DNA of 64,000 nt from JAFGNV01 sp964612485. GTDB taxonomy: Bacteria > Chloroflexota > Anaerolineae > 4572-78 > J111. The stretch covers positions 251,808-315,807 of the forward strand of contig CAZTFF010000001.1 of assembly GCA_964612485.1 (NCBI GenBank), read 5' to 3'. Position numbers and translations under genes: made by a program. The number at the start of each line of letters is the position of its first letter. The first letter of the stretch is position 1. Below, piece after piece: positions 17,760 to 25,523 of this stretch. The notes under the pieces were generated by a model. That model was not told where the DNA came from. It saw only the letters and a program-made list of their open reading frames with translations, and did no database searches.

Positions 17760-18553
17760 ACGGCCGGTTCTCCCAGCAAATCGCGGAGCCGGTTGCAGCG
17801 CCGGAAGAATTCTTCTTGTTGTCGAAAATCGGGCGTGCCCGCTTGCGGGTTATCAACAATAAGGGATTCGCGGGTGGGTGGCTGGTTTAACACCAGAATT
17901 TTCTGCCCCATAAAAATAGCTTCTTCAATATTGTGAGTTACAATGAGGGTGGTCAGGTTGCGTTCGGCCCGTAGTTCCAGGGTAAGCCGCTGCAAATCTT
18001 CGCGGGTCAGGGCGTCGAGCGCGCCAAACGGCTCGTCCATCAGCAGCAGATCGGGGTTGAGTACCAGGGTCCGGGCAATGGCCGCCCGCTGCCGCTGCCC
18101 GCCCGAAATTTGGTTGGGATATTGGCGGGCCACGTGAGCAATGCCCAGCCGGTTCAGCCAGTAATCTACCCGTTTGACTTTATCGGTGAGTAATTCGTCA
18201 AAGGGCGTGTGTTTGCCGTCCGGCCCGTAAAAACGGCGAATATCCAGCCCCAGGGCCACATTATCCCACACAGTTGACCACGGCAGCAGGCCATAATCTT
18301 GCAAGATCAGGCCGGTACGAGGACGGGGGTGGGTTACGGGTTGGCCGTCAACCACAATTTGCCCCGTGTTGGCGTGACGCAGTCCGGCAATAAGATACAG
18401 CAATGTACTTTTGCCGCAGCCGCTGGGCCCGATAATGGCCCACACCTCGCCCCGCGTGATCTCCCAGGAAAAGTTATCAAAAATGGTTGCCCCGCCGGAA
18501 TAGGTGAAATCGATATGCTTTAATTGGATCATTGTTTCGTTTGTGTGGGTCAT
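17756..18553 (-). CDS. ABC transporter ATP-binding protein, TauB/SsuB type
   Basis: A 265-residue ATPase, the usual length. Walker A is GPSGCGKST, the Q-loop is LILQDYGLLPWSTV, the signature is ISGGQRQRAAIARTL, Walker B is LLLMDEPFGALD and the switch histidine lies in VTHNIEEAIF. The QDYGLLPW loop is typical of nitrate/sulfonate/taurine importers. The reading frame stays open further upstream, but that part lies inside the MFS gene; the ATG at 18551-18553, just after the MFS stop, is the sensible start, and a second ATG seven codons on is an alternative. It overlaps the permease gene by four bases. It forms an MFS-ATPase-permease gene cluster without a binding protein. Confidence 0.9.
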   Translation of the reverse strand: MTHTNETMIQLKHIDFTYSGGATIFDNFSWEITRGEVWAIIGPSGCGKSTLLYLIAGLRHANTGQIVVDGQPVTHPRPRTGLILQDYGLLPWSTVWDNVALGLDIRRFYGPDGKHTPFDELLTDKVKRVDYWLNRLGIAHVARQYPNQISGGQRQRAAIARTLVLNPDLLLMDEPFGALDALTREDLQRLTLELRAERNLTTLIVTHNIEEAIFMGQKILVLNQPPTRESLIVDNPQAGTPDFRQQEEFFRRCNRLRDLLGEPAV

Positions 18554-18567
18554 AGATTGACTCGTGT

Positions 18568-19902
18568 CTATTTCCACCGCGGCTCGCGGACCGTCCAGTG
18601 CAGCAGGGCCAGCCCCAACAGGCTCAGCAGCACGCTGGCGGCAAAGGTTCCCTGGTAACTGACCGTAGCCAGCCAGCCGCCCAGCAAGGGCGCGATCAGA
18701 TTGCCCACGCCCACCGTGGTGTTGGCCAGGCCAATGTAGGTGGGCCGTTGTTTGGGCGTTGAAAACTCCATCGCAATCAAAACGCCGGACACAATCGACG
18801 CGCCGATAGCCGCCCCCAAAAAGAAAAAGACGGCATAGTACCATTCCGGGGCCGGGGCCAGCCAGGCCAGGGCAAACCCCACCGCGCCCATCAAAATACC
18901 CAATTCCAGCGAGACCTTATGCCCCAACCGGTCGGCCAGCAGGCCGGCCAGCAAATTGCCGCCGCCCTGGCCGATGAGCAGGGCAAAGGTATACAGCCCC
19001 ACGGTGCCGTCTGTTATCTGCCAGTTTTGCACCGCCGCCACCGTAACAAACCCCAGCCCCATCATACCCAGGGTAGCCAGAAAGCGGGCCTGAACGTACC
19101 GCCGAAAATTGTGATCCTGCCGGATAATCTGGTTTAATTTGCGCCAAAAATGGTTAGTGCCCGGCGGGTCGGGGTCTACCGGCTGTACCGGCTCGCGGGT
19201 GAGCGATAGAAAGAACCAGCTTAAATTGATAAAAATGGCCGCGATCAGAAATGCGTATAAAAAATTATAAGGATAGGCGTAAGTTTCCAAAATCCAACTG
19301 CTGGCCAGCGCGCCCAGCGCGCCGGTGCCGGTTCCTACAAAGGTGGCCGTGCCAAAAAAGCGCCCCCGCCGGTTAACGGGAAAACAACGGGCGATCATAT
19401 CCTGCCAGGCCGGGGCAATCGCGCCGGCCCCCAGTTGGTGCCAGGTATAGGTAATGAAAAACAAAGCCAGCGCCAGCCCGGCATAATCCGGCGCCAGCCA
19501 GGCAGACACCAGCCAGAACCACACCGGCAGCCGTTCCGCAAAAAAACCCAGGTTGATGACGATGGGCTTCTTGCGGGCCACGCGCTCGGTAGCCCCGGAG
19601 GTCAGGAGTTGGGGTAAAAACCAGCCGGCCTGCGCCAGCACGGCCACCAGGCCGATCACAAAGGGGTTCAACGTTAATTTGCTGACAAACAACGGAATAA
19701 TAGTGGCCGCCGAGACAAAATTATTGCCAAACCAAAAGGTGGCGCCATCCAAAAAATTAACCGTAAAGTTCCAACGGTAATTTTGTTTGACTTCATTCTC
19801 GATTTCCTGCTCGGTGCGGGCGGGCGTGGGGTGATCCAGTTGCAGCAGCCGGCGCCAGATACTGCGGGCCAGCCCGGTTTGGTGTCGATAGATGGTTGAC
19901 AT
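18568..19902 (-). CDS. Major facilitator superfamily transporter
   Basis: A 444-residue membrane protein with about 12 predicted spans. The first 60 residues are cytoplasmic and polar. The loop between helices 2 and 3 has GATERVARKKPIV, a form of the MFS A-motif, and the central loop (about residue 215-245) is rich in proline. The substrate is not evident from sequence. The stop lies 14 bases before the ABC ATPase start, so the three genes are likely one operon. The N-terminus could start at one of several codons; the ATG at 19900-19902 was kept. Confidence 0.82.
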   Translation of the reverse strand: MSTIYRHQTGLARSIWRRLLQLDHPTPARTEQEIENEVKQNYRWNFTVNFLDGATFWFGNNFVSAATIIPLFVSKLTLNPFVIGLVAVLAQAGWFLPQLLTSGATERVARKKPIVINLGFFAERLPVWFWLVSAWLAPDYAGLALALFFITYTWHQLGAGAIAPAWQDMIARCFPVNRRGRFFGTATFVGTGTGALGALASSWILETYAYPYNFLYAFLIAAIFINLSWFFLSLTREPVQPVDPDPPGTNHFWRKLNQIIRQDHNFRRYVQARFLATLGMMGLGFVTVAAVQNWQITDGTVGLYTFALLIGQGGGNLLAGLLADRLGHKVSLELGILMGAVGFALAWLAPAPEWYYAVFFFLGAAIGASIVSGVLIAMEFSTPKQRPTYIGLANTTVGVGNLIAPLLGGWLATVSYQGTFAASVLLSLLGLALLHWTVREPRWK

Positions 19903-20222
19903 AGATTATTTTCCAGGTGAAATTAGGTATCCCGTATTGCGTGCGTAATACGCTAAAATGATTGAGCTAATGTACTCTTGAGAGGGCCGGAAGTCAATTT
20001 TGGGGGTGGACTGGTAAAACCGGGCAATCACGTTTATAATTATGTTTACACAATATCATGAAGTTAAGGAGTTTGGCCCTCACCCCACCCTCTCCCAGCG
20101 GGAGAGGGTGAACGTCCCCCTCCTTTTGGGAGGGGTTAGGGGAGGGCCAAACCAAGGTGAGCGTTCTAACTTAATGACATTGATGTTTACACAGTTAATT
20201 TTACCAACCAGGGGGTTAAACC
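19903..20222. other. 320-base divergent intergenic region
   Basis: It separates the minus-strand MFS operon from the plus-strand M23 gene. The middle is taken by a palindromic element (20042-20193). No gene was seen. The M23 start codon is preceded by AGGGGG at 20211-20216. Confidence 0.6.
20042..20193. mobile_element. Miniature palindromic element with terminal inverted repeats and an 11-base target duplication
   Basis: ATGTTTACACA is present at 20042-20052 and again at 20183-20193, as expected of a target site duplication. Just inside, 20051-20066 and the reverse complement of 20167-20182 match at 14 of 16 positions (CAATRTCATKAAGTTA). The core is the same GC-rich palindrome seen at 14195-14270 and elsewhere (CCTCACCCC, then GGGAGGGGTTAGGGGAGGG). 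It has no coding capacity, so any movement would need a transposase in trans; none is present in this window. Confidence 0.7.
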
Positions 20223-21275
20223 ATGAGCAACTCGATGCAAGAAACCGGCGATGGCGTCCCTATTTCTGACGGCTTTGATTTTCCCGTTGGCCCGCGCGGC
20301 GACAACGTGGATGTGTTCAAAACGCACAAGATCGATACCGATCTGGTTGATCCGGCCTACTTCAAATCTTTTGGCGCCTGGCATCCCGGCGAAGATTGGA
20401 ACGGGCGCGGCGGTGGCGATACCGACCTGGGTGATCCTATTTACGCCATCTCCAACGGTAAGGTGGTAGAGTTTGGCAATTATCCGCCCAGTTGGGGCAA
20501 CCTGATTCTCATTGAACACGCCTTGCCCGACGGCAGCCGGGTCTGGTCGCAATACGCCCACCTGGACCGGATCACGGTCACGCAAAAGGGGCAAAAAGTG
20601 CGGCGGGGCCAGCAAATTGGTACGCTGGGCAAAGGGGCCAAAACCGATAAATATCCCCAGGGCCGCTGGATAGCCCACCTTCATTTTGAAATTCGCCGCG
20701 CCAACCTGCCCATCAACAACTGGACGCCGATGGTTAGAAATAAAGAGCAGGTGCTGGAAAATTATATCAATCCCACGCCCTTTATCAAGGCCCGCCGGCC
20801 CTTCAAATTTGAACAAACTCAGGATGCGGTGGGTAAGATACAAATTGTGGTTGACTCCCAGAAAACCAACCCCAAGGCCGGCTCCTTCCGTAAAGCCAAT
20901 GTCGATCACTGGTACAGCGCGCCCTACGGCTTCCAGGGCACAATTCTGTGGACGTATGCGGCTGCTGAAGAAGAAGCCAACTGGGCCGAGTGGCGGCCCA
21001 CCCTGCCCCAGGCCGGGCCGTGGGAAGTGTGGGTTTACATACCGGCTCAATACGCCACCACTACCAGCGCCTTTTACACGGTGGTTCATCAAGAGGGGCA
21101 GGAAGAAGTGCGGGTGAACCAGGGCGCGTTGGCCGACGAGTGGTTTTTGCTGGGCACTTACCCCTTTACCCCCGACAGCGGCTACGTGCGCCTCAGCGAT
21201 GTAACCGGCGAGTCCGGCCAGGGCACGCCCTTAATGGTGGGCTTTGATGCGGTGTGCTGGACCAGGGCAAATTGA
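20223..21275 (+). CDS. M23 metallopeptidase with C-terminal golvesin-like domain
   Basis: A 350-residue protein predicted to cut peptidoglycan cross-bridges. The LytM-type domain (about residues 40-190) keeps all expected zinc and catalytic residues: H54 and D58 in HPGEDW, H113 in YAHLD, and H152 and H154 in AHLHFE. The remainder (about 205-350, with DHWYSAPYG, WRPTLPQAGPWEVWVYIP and GFDAVCW) resembles golvesin/xyloglucan-type beta-sandwich domains that bind surfaces. No signal peptide or membrane segment is visible at the N-terminus, which begins MSNSMQETGDG. Export would thus need a non-Sec route, cell lysis or an injection system. AGGGGG lies seven bases before the ATG. Confidence 0.85.
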   Translation: MSNSMQETGDGVPISDGFDFPVGPRGDNVDVFKTHKIDTDLVDPAYFKSFGAWHPGEDWNGRGGGDTDLGDPIYAISNGKVVEFGNYPPSWGNLILIEHALPDGSRVWSQYAHLDRITVTQKGQKVRRGQQIGTLGKGAKTDKYPQGRWIAHLHFEIRRANLPINNWTPMVRNKEQVLENYINPTPFIKARRPFKFEQTQDAVGKIQIVVDSQKTNPKAGSFRKANVDHWYSAPYGFQGTILWTYAAAEEEANWAEWRPTLPQAGPWEVWVYIPAQYATTTSAFYTVVHQEGQEEVRVNQGALADEWFLLGTYPFTPDSGYVRLSDVTGESGQGTPLMVGFDAVCWTRAN

Positions 21276-21308
21276 TAGACTCAGCACGGTAACAAGACAA
21301 AGTTAGAT

Positions 21309-21420
21309 TCAGTAGATCCAAATTTACCCCCTCTAACTCCCCCTCACGAGGGGGCCCCCTCACGAGGGGGGATTGAGGGGGGTAAATATCCGAAGGTAAC
21401 TCAAAAATTGGATCCACTGA
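21309..21420. repeat. Palindromic element with 17-base terminal inverted repeats
   Basis: The ends TCAGTAGATCCAAATTT (21309-21325) and its near-complement (about 21404-21420) match at 15 of 17 positions. The interior is CCCCCTCTAACTCCCC followed by GGGGGATTGAGGGGGG, with a duplicated CCCCTCACGAGGGGG. The edges are the same as those of the element at 5898-6027, so the two are one family. Confidence 0.68.
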
Positions 21421-21429
21421 GATTGACAA

Positions 21430-21510
21430 AATCTCTACCCCTTCGGTTCCCTGCCAGGGAGAGAACCAAGCCGCCTCTCCCCTTGCAGGGGGATTGAGGG
21501 GGTAGAGTCG
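21430..21510. repeat. GC-rich palindromic element
   Basis: CTCTACCCC at about 21433 is mirrored by GGGGGTAGAG near 21499-21508, with CTCTCCCCTTGCAGGGGGA and the CCAGGGAGAGAACC motif inside. It belongs to the same general group as the other GC-rich palindromes but lacks the GATCCAAATTT edges. Confidence 0.5.
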
Positions 21511-21535
21511 CCTGCCTCAACGCAACCTTCTTGCA

Positions 21536-21623
21536 ATTTAGCAAATCACCGCCAATGATTTAGCAAATCACCACCAATGATTTAGCAAATCACCGCCAAT
21601 GATTCGACAAATCACTGCCAATG
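21536..21623. repeat. Four 22-base direct repeats (iteron-like)
   Basis: The unit ATTTAGCAAATCACCGCCAATG occurs at 21536-21557, 21558-21579 (one change), 21580-21601 and 21602-21623 (several changes). The junctions of adjacent units form small dyads TGATTT-AGC-AAATCA at 21556-21570 and 21578-21592, with a one-mismatch version at 21600-21614. The 22-base spacing puts every copy on nearly the same face of the helix. Arrays of this kind bind regulators, replication initiators or bending proteins. There are no spacers, so it is not a CRISPR array. Confidence 0.85.
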
Positions 21624-21676
21624 ATTTGATGCCCCCCCCTCAAAATCAAAAAAAACGCTGTGAAAAGATCAAGGGT

Positions 21677-21760
21677 TACGAAAAGACTACGAAAATTCGT
21701 AACATGTTTACGAAAATTCGTAACCAAATTGTGGTATAGTGGATGTAACTGATCAGTTAC
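21677..21760 (+). promoter_or_regulatory. Phased operator sites, -10 box and 16-base palindrome ahead of the HU/IHF-like gene
   Basis: TACGAAAA begins at 21677, 21688 and 21709, spacings of 11 and 21 bases, about one and two helical turns. The last two are full dyads TACGAA-AA-TTCGTA followed by AC (21688-21703, 21709-21724). TATAGT at 21735-21740 is a -10 candidate with a weak -35. The perfect palindrome GTAACTGATCAGTTAC (21745-21760) covers the expected transcription start. A regulator bound here would block initiation; autoregulation by the downstream protein is one possibility. Confidence 0.6.
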
Positions 21761-21803
21761 CTTCTATTCAAATTACTATTTTATCAACGAAAGGAGGGAG
21801 GCT

Positions 21804-22199
21804 ATGGCCTCCAAAATCCAAGCAGTCAATGTTTATCGACCACGGGTCAAACTGGGAAAAACCGCAACAATGGACGAATTGGTGCCCTATATTGCCGACC
21901 GCACCGGTCTGAACGAGGGCACCATCTCGATGGTGCTCAAGGAACTGCGCGATGCGGTGATCTTTTTTGCCCGTTCCGGGCGCGGCGCCAAAATCGAGGG
22001 ACTGGGCACTTACCTGCCCAAAGTGGCCCTGGACGGCCGGTTCAATGTTTCTCACCGGCTGGACGCGGACATCAAGAACGCGCTCAATACGCCCGGCGCG
22101 TTTCGGGGCGAGATAGAACATCGGGAAAACATCGGCAAAACCGCCGATGAGCTGGTGGCGTTTTGGAACACCGATAACCCCACCGATCCGGTGAGTTAG
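21804..22199 (+). CDS. HU/IHF-like DNA-binding protein
   Basis: A 131-residue protein. Residues from about 18 to 90 follow the HU fold pattern: helices with TMDELVPYIADRTGLNEGTI and VLKELRDAVIFFARSG, then the beta arm with AKIEGLGTYLPKVALDGRF. It differs from canonical HU (about 90 residues) by a longer C-terminal extension of about 40 residues rich in acidic residues. AGGAGG lies six bases before the ATG. The gene stands alone, bounded by a perfect terminator and by an upstream control region of direct repeats and dyads. HU-like proteins bend DNA and shape nucleoid or regulatory complexes; whether this one binds its own upstream repeats is a guess from proximity. Confidence 0.72.
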   Translation: MASKIQAVNVYRPRVKLGKTATMDELVPYIADRTGLNEGTISMVLKELRDAVIFFARSGRGAKIEGLGTYLPKVALDGRFNVSHRLDADIKNALNTPGAFRGEIEHRENIGKTADELVAFWNTDNPTDPVS

Positions 22200-22223
22200 C
22201 CGTTGGCCCGACAATTGAATATC

Positions 22224-22260
22224 AAGCCCGCCGGGGCTATCCCGGCGGGCTTTGTTTTTT
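22224..22260 (+). terminator. Intrinsic terminator of the HU/IHF-like gene
   Basis: A perfect 12-bp stem (AAGCCCGCCGGG 22224-22235 with CCCGGCGGGCTT 22241-22252), a 5-base loop and TGTTTTTT at 22253-22260. It begins 25 bases after the stop codon. Confidence 0.93.
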
Positions 22261-22269
22261 CCCGGCCCT

Positions 22270-22403
22270 TCGCTAATCCCTCCCCTAACCCCTCCCAAAG
22301 GGAGGGGGATGTTGCTTTCTCTCTCAAAGGGAGGGGGATGTTGCTTTCTCTCTCAAAGGGAAGGGGATGTTGCTCCCTCCCACCGGGAGGGGTTGGGGTG
22401 AGG
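22270..22403. repeat. GC-rich palindromic element with an internal 29-base tandem triplication
   Basis: CCCTCCCCTAACCCCTCCC near 22279 is mirrored by GGGAGGGGTTGGGGTGAGGG near 22384-22403. Between them the unit beginning CAAAGGGAGGGGGATGTTGC is repeated at 22296-22324, 22325-22353 and, with changes, from 22354. It fills the gap between the terminator and the restriction-modification gene. Confidence 0.7.
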
Positions 22404-22523
22404 GTTAACATGGTTGTGTCTATTGCCGTACTCTCTCCATTTATGCTAAAATGGAAGGCAGGTTCAGTAATTTCAAATTTGCCGTTTTTCCCTCAAAATT
22501 CTTGAGCCATAGGAGCGCCCGCT

Positions 22524-25523
22524 ATGAGTATCCCCGCCGACGTGCAAGACCTGGTTGAACGCTTTGACCGCAATGTAGCCGACTACAAACGGGGCAAGTA
22601 CAACGAAACCCAGGTAAGACGCGAGTTTATCGACCCCTTTTTCAAAGCTTTGGGGTGGGACGTTGACAACACCAAAGGGTACGCCGAAGCCTACAAAGAA
22701 GTGGTGCATGAAGATGCCATCAAAGTGGGCCGCGCCACCAAAGCGCCTGATTATAGCTTTCGGATTGGGGGATTCCGCAAATTCTTTTTAGAGGCCAAAA
22801 AGCCCTCCGTTGACATCAAACACGATACCCACCCCGCCTACCAGTTGCGCCGTTATGCGTGGAGCGCCAAACTGCCCTTAAGCATCCTGACCGACTTTGA
22901 AGAATTTGCCGTCTATGATTGCCGCATCAAACCGGTCAAAACGGATAAAGCGCCCACCGCCCGCGTGATGTACCTTACCTATCAAGATTATCTTGAACAA
23001 TGGCCCGATCTGGTTGACATCTTCTCCCCCGAAAGCATTAGACTCGGCTCTTTTGACAAATACATTGAGGCCAAAAAAGCCAAAAAGGGAACCGCCGAGG
23101 TAGACAACGCCTTTTTGCAGGAAATTGAACGCTGGCGCGATCTGCTGGCCTGCAATTTTGCCCTGCGGAACTCCCTCAGCCAACGGCAGCTTAATTTTGC
23201 CGTGCAGCAAACCATCGACCGGTTGATCTTCTTACGCATTGCCGAGGATAGAGGCATCGAGCGGTATGGCCGTTTGCAAGAATTGCTTGAGGCCGATAAC
23301 CTGTACCCCCGTTTGTTCAAGCTGTTCCAACAGGCCGATGAAAAATACAACTCCGGCCTCTTCCACTTTCAGCCCGAAAAAGGGCGCGATAACCCCGACA
23401 CCCTGACCCCGGCCCTCACCCTGGATGACAAGGTACTCAAGGATATTTTGAGACACCTCTATTACCCCGACAGCCCTTATGAATTTTCGGTACTGCCCGG
23501 CGATATTTTGGGGCAGGTTTACGAGCAATTCCTGGGCAAAGTTATCCGGCTGACCCCCAAAGGGCAGGCCAAAATTGAAGACAAGCCCGAAGTGAAAAAG
23601 GCCGGCGGCGTGTTTTACACCCCCACCTATATTGTGGATTACATTGTTCAGCAAACCGTAGGCCAACTGGTGGAAGGCAAAACGCCCGGCCAGTTGCGGG
23701 GCAAAAATCCCTTACGTGTATTAGACCCCGCATGTGGTTCCGGCTCTTTTTTATTGGGCGCGTACCAATTTTTACTGGACTGGTATCTTGAGTGGTACAC
23801 CGGCAACGACCCCGCCAAACAGGCCAAAAAGAAAGACGCCCCCATCTATCCCGCCGCCACCACCGACCCCAATATTCCTAACTGGCGGCTCACCATTGAC
23901 GAGCGCAAGCAGATTTTGTTGACCCACATTTTTGGCGTGGACATTGACCCCCAGGCCGTGGAAGTGACCAAGCTGTCTTTGCTGCTGAAAGTGCTGGAAG
24001 ATGAGCAAGGCATCACCAAGCAATTGGGCCTGTTTCAAGAGCGGGTCTTGCCCGATCTTGACCAGAATATCAAATGCGGCAACGCTTTGATTGGCTATGA
24101 TTTTTACGACGGCCAGCAAATGGGCCTGGGCCTGTTTGATGAGGAAGAACAATACCGGATTAATGCTTTTGATTGGGAAACCGAGTTTCCCCAGGTGTTT
24201 GCAGCCCTCACCCCTAACCCCTCTCCCAAAGGGCGAGGGGAACAGCCGCTTCCCCTCTCTCCCTCAGGGAGAGGGGCCGGGGGTGAGGGCCTTACCGGTA
24301 GTAAGGGCCTTACCAGTGGTAAAGGCGACACCGGCTTTGATGCGGTGATTGGGAATCCTCCATATGGAATGGTCACTGATGAAAACAATAAACAATACTT
24401 CTTGACTAAATTTAAAACTGTTGAAGGCAGATTTGATGCCTATGAGTTATTCATAGAACAAGGAATCAAACTTTGTAAAGAAAACAGACCACTAGGTTTT
24501 ATTGTACCAAATCCTTTATTGAGCAATCTTTATACCAGAAAACTTAGAAAATATATTTTAAATAATTGCTCCATTCAAGAAATTACTAATTTTGGAATGG
24601 ATGTATTTACTGACCCTACGATTCATACTTGCATAATCATTATTCGACGTGGACAAAAGAAAAATAACTTTGTGCAAATAAAAAAGCAGGTCAATTCTAT
24701 ATCAGACTTAGATGGACAATATGATTACAAATTACCTCAATCAGAGTTAGGTAACAACAAGAATATTAACTTTGATGTATTTATAGACCCTATCACTAGA
24801 AAAATTTTGGATAAACTTTCTTCTAAAAGTGAACCTTTAGGAGAAATATGTTTCATTCGTCAATGTATAAAAACTGGCAATGATAAAGTATATGTACAAT
24901 CTGCTAATTCACACCCTGGTGATCCCTGGAAACCAACTCTCCGTGGTCGTTCTATGGATAGATACAAAGTTATAGACACAAATTTGTATTTAAAGTATGG
25001 CCCTTGGCTTGCCAGGAATTGGAAAAATAAAAGTTTCTATGAGACACCCAAGATTGTAATTCGGGAAACGGGTAAACGTATTAGTGCTACGATAGATTTG
25101 GAAAACCGTTATATTCTAAGCTCCCTATATGCAGTTTATCCGAAAGCAACAGACGAATCTTTGTCTCTAAATTATATATTGGGAATCATCAACTCCTTGT
25201 TAGCCACTTTCTTTATGAGAATAATTGCGTTGGAATTGACAAAAGGAGCATTTACAAAGGTACGCACTAATCAATTAGCTCGTTTACCGATTTGTACTAT
25301 CAACTTCTCCGACCCCACCGACAAAGCCAAGCACGATAAAATGGTCTCGTTGGTAGAGCAAATGCTCAACCTGCACCACCAACTCAACCAACCCCAAACG
25401 CCCCAGGGCAAAACCATGCTGCACCGGCAAATTGAGGCCACAGACCGGCAAATTGATAAACTGGTGTACCAACTGTATAATTTAAGCGAGGAAGAAATCA
25501 ACATTGTGGAGGGGAGGGAATGA
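22524..25523 (+). CDS. Type IIG restriction-modification enzyme (fused nuclease, adenine methyltransferase and recognition domain)
   Basis: A 999-residue protein of Eco57I-like build. The N-terminal nuclease has a PD-(D/E)XK motif: P75-D76 and E90-A-K92 in FLEAKK. The methyltransferase has FYTPTYIVDYIV (about 364-375), the SAM-binding DPACGSGSF (401-409) and the catalytic NPPY (611-614). The target-recognition part follows (about 620-925), then a helical C-terminus. One polypeptide should both methylate and cleave. Two oddities: residues 560-601, just before NPPY, are encoded by a GC-rich palindromic element plus a short duplication; and the recognition domain (about 24355-25290) is AT-rich, unlike both flanks, as expected if it was exchanged by recombination. 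The stop overlaps the HicA start by four bases. The ATG is preceded by AGGAG-like sequence. Confidence 0.9.
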   Translation: MSIPADVQDLVERFDRNVADYKRGKYNETQVRREFIDPFFKALGWDVDNTKGYAEAYKEVVHEDAIKVGRATKAPDYSFRIGGFRKFFLEAKKPSVDIKHDTHPAYQLRRYAWSAKLPLSILTDFEEFAVYDCRIKPVKTDKAPTARVMYLTYQDYLEQWPDLVDIFSPESIRLGSFDKYIEAKKAKKGTAEVDNAFLQEIERWRDLLACNFALRNSLSQRQLNFAVQQTIDRLIFLRIAEDRGIERYGRLQELLEADNLYPRLFKLFQQADEKYNSGLFHFQPEKGRDNPDTLTPALTLDDKVLKDILRHLYYPDSPYEFSVLPGDILGQVYEQFLGKVIRLTPKGQAKIEDKPEVKKAGGVFYTPTYIVDYIVQQTVGQLVEGKTPGQLRGKNPLRVLDPACGSGSFLLGAYQFLLDWYLEWYTGNDPAKQAKKKDAPIYPAATTDPNIPNWRLTIDERKQILLTHIFGVDIDPQAVEVTKLSLLLKVLEDEQGITKQLGLFQERVLPDLDQNIKCGNALIGYDFYDGQQMGLGLFDEEEQYRINAFDWETEFPQVFAALTPNPSPKGRGEQPLPLSPSGRGAGGEGLTGSKGLTSGKGDTGFDAVIGNPPYGMVTDENNKQYFLTKFKTVEGRFDAYELFIEQGIKLCKENRPLGFIVPNPLLSNLYTRKLRKYILNNCSIQEITNFGMDVFTDPTIHTCIIIIRRGQKKNNFVQIKKQVNSISDLDGQYDYKLPQSELGNNKNINFDVFIDPITRKILDKLSSKSEPLGEICFIRQCIKTGNDKVYVQSANSHPGDPWKPTLRGRSMDRYKVIDTNLYLKYGPWLARNWKNKSFYETPKIVIRETGKRISATIDLENRYILSSLYAVYPKATDESLSLNYILGIINSLLATFFMRIIALELTKGAFTKVRTNQLARLPICTINFSDPTDKAKHDKMVSLVEQMLNLHHQLNQPQTPQGKTMLHRQIEATDRQIDKLVYQLYNLSEEEINIVEGRE
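24204..24292. repeat. Palindromic element inserted in frame inside the restriction-modification gene
   Basis: GCCCTCACCCC at its left end is mirrored by GGGGGTGAGGGC at its right, with CTCTCCC and GGGAGAGG arms inside, the same core as the intergenic elements. It is translated as a low-complexity Pro/Gly/Ser stretch (LTPNPSPKGRG, then LSPSGRGAGGEG) without breaking the frame. Two copies of a roughly 18-base sequence GGGCCTTACC-GGT(A/G)GTAA follow immediately. Confidence 0.8.

Larger units (their letters stand above)
21276..21803. other. 528-base repeat- and operator-rich control region
   Basis: No gene. From left to right it holds two GC-rich palindromic elements (21309-21420, 21430-21510), four 22-base direct repeats (21536-21623), an AT-rich tract, three phased TACGAAAA sites with a -10 box, and a perfect 16-base palindrome. 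All lead into the HU/IHF-like gene at 21804, so the region is best read as its control region and possibly a nucleoprotein assembly site. Confidence 0.7.

Noticed and set aside
18554..18844. N-terminal extension of the ABC ATPase upstream of 18553.
   Set aside because: This part lies within the MFS gene in another frame, and its translation is unlike ABC ATPases, which start near MIQLKHIDF.
21536..21623. CRISPR array.
   Set aside because: The 22-base units are directly adjacent with no unique spacers, and no cas gene is nearby. The same holds for the 29-base units at 22296-22378 and the 45-base units at 55644-55913.
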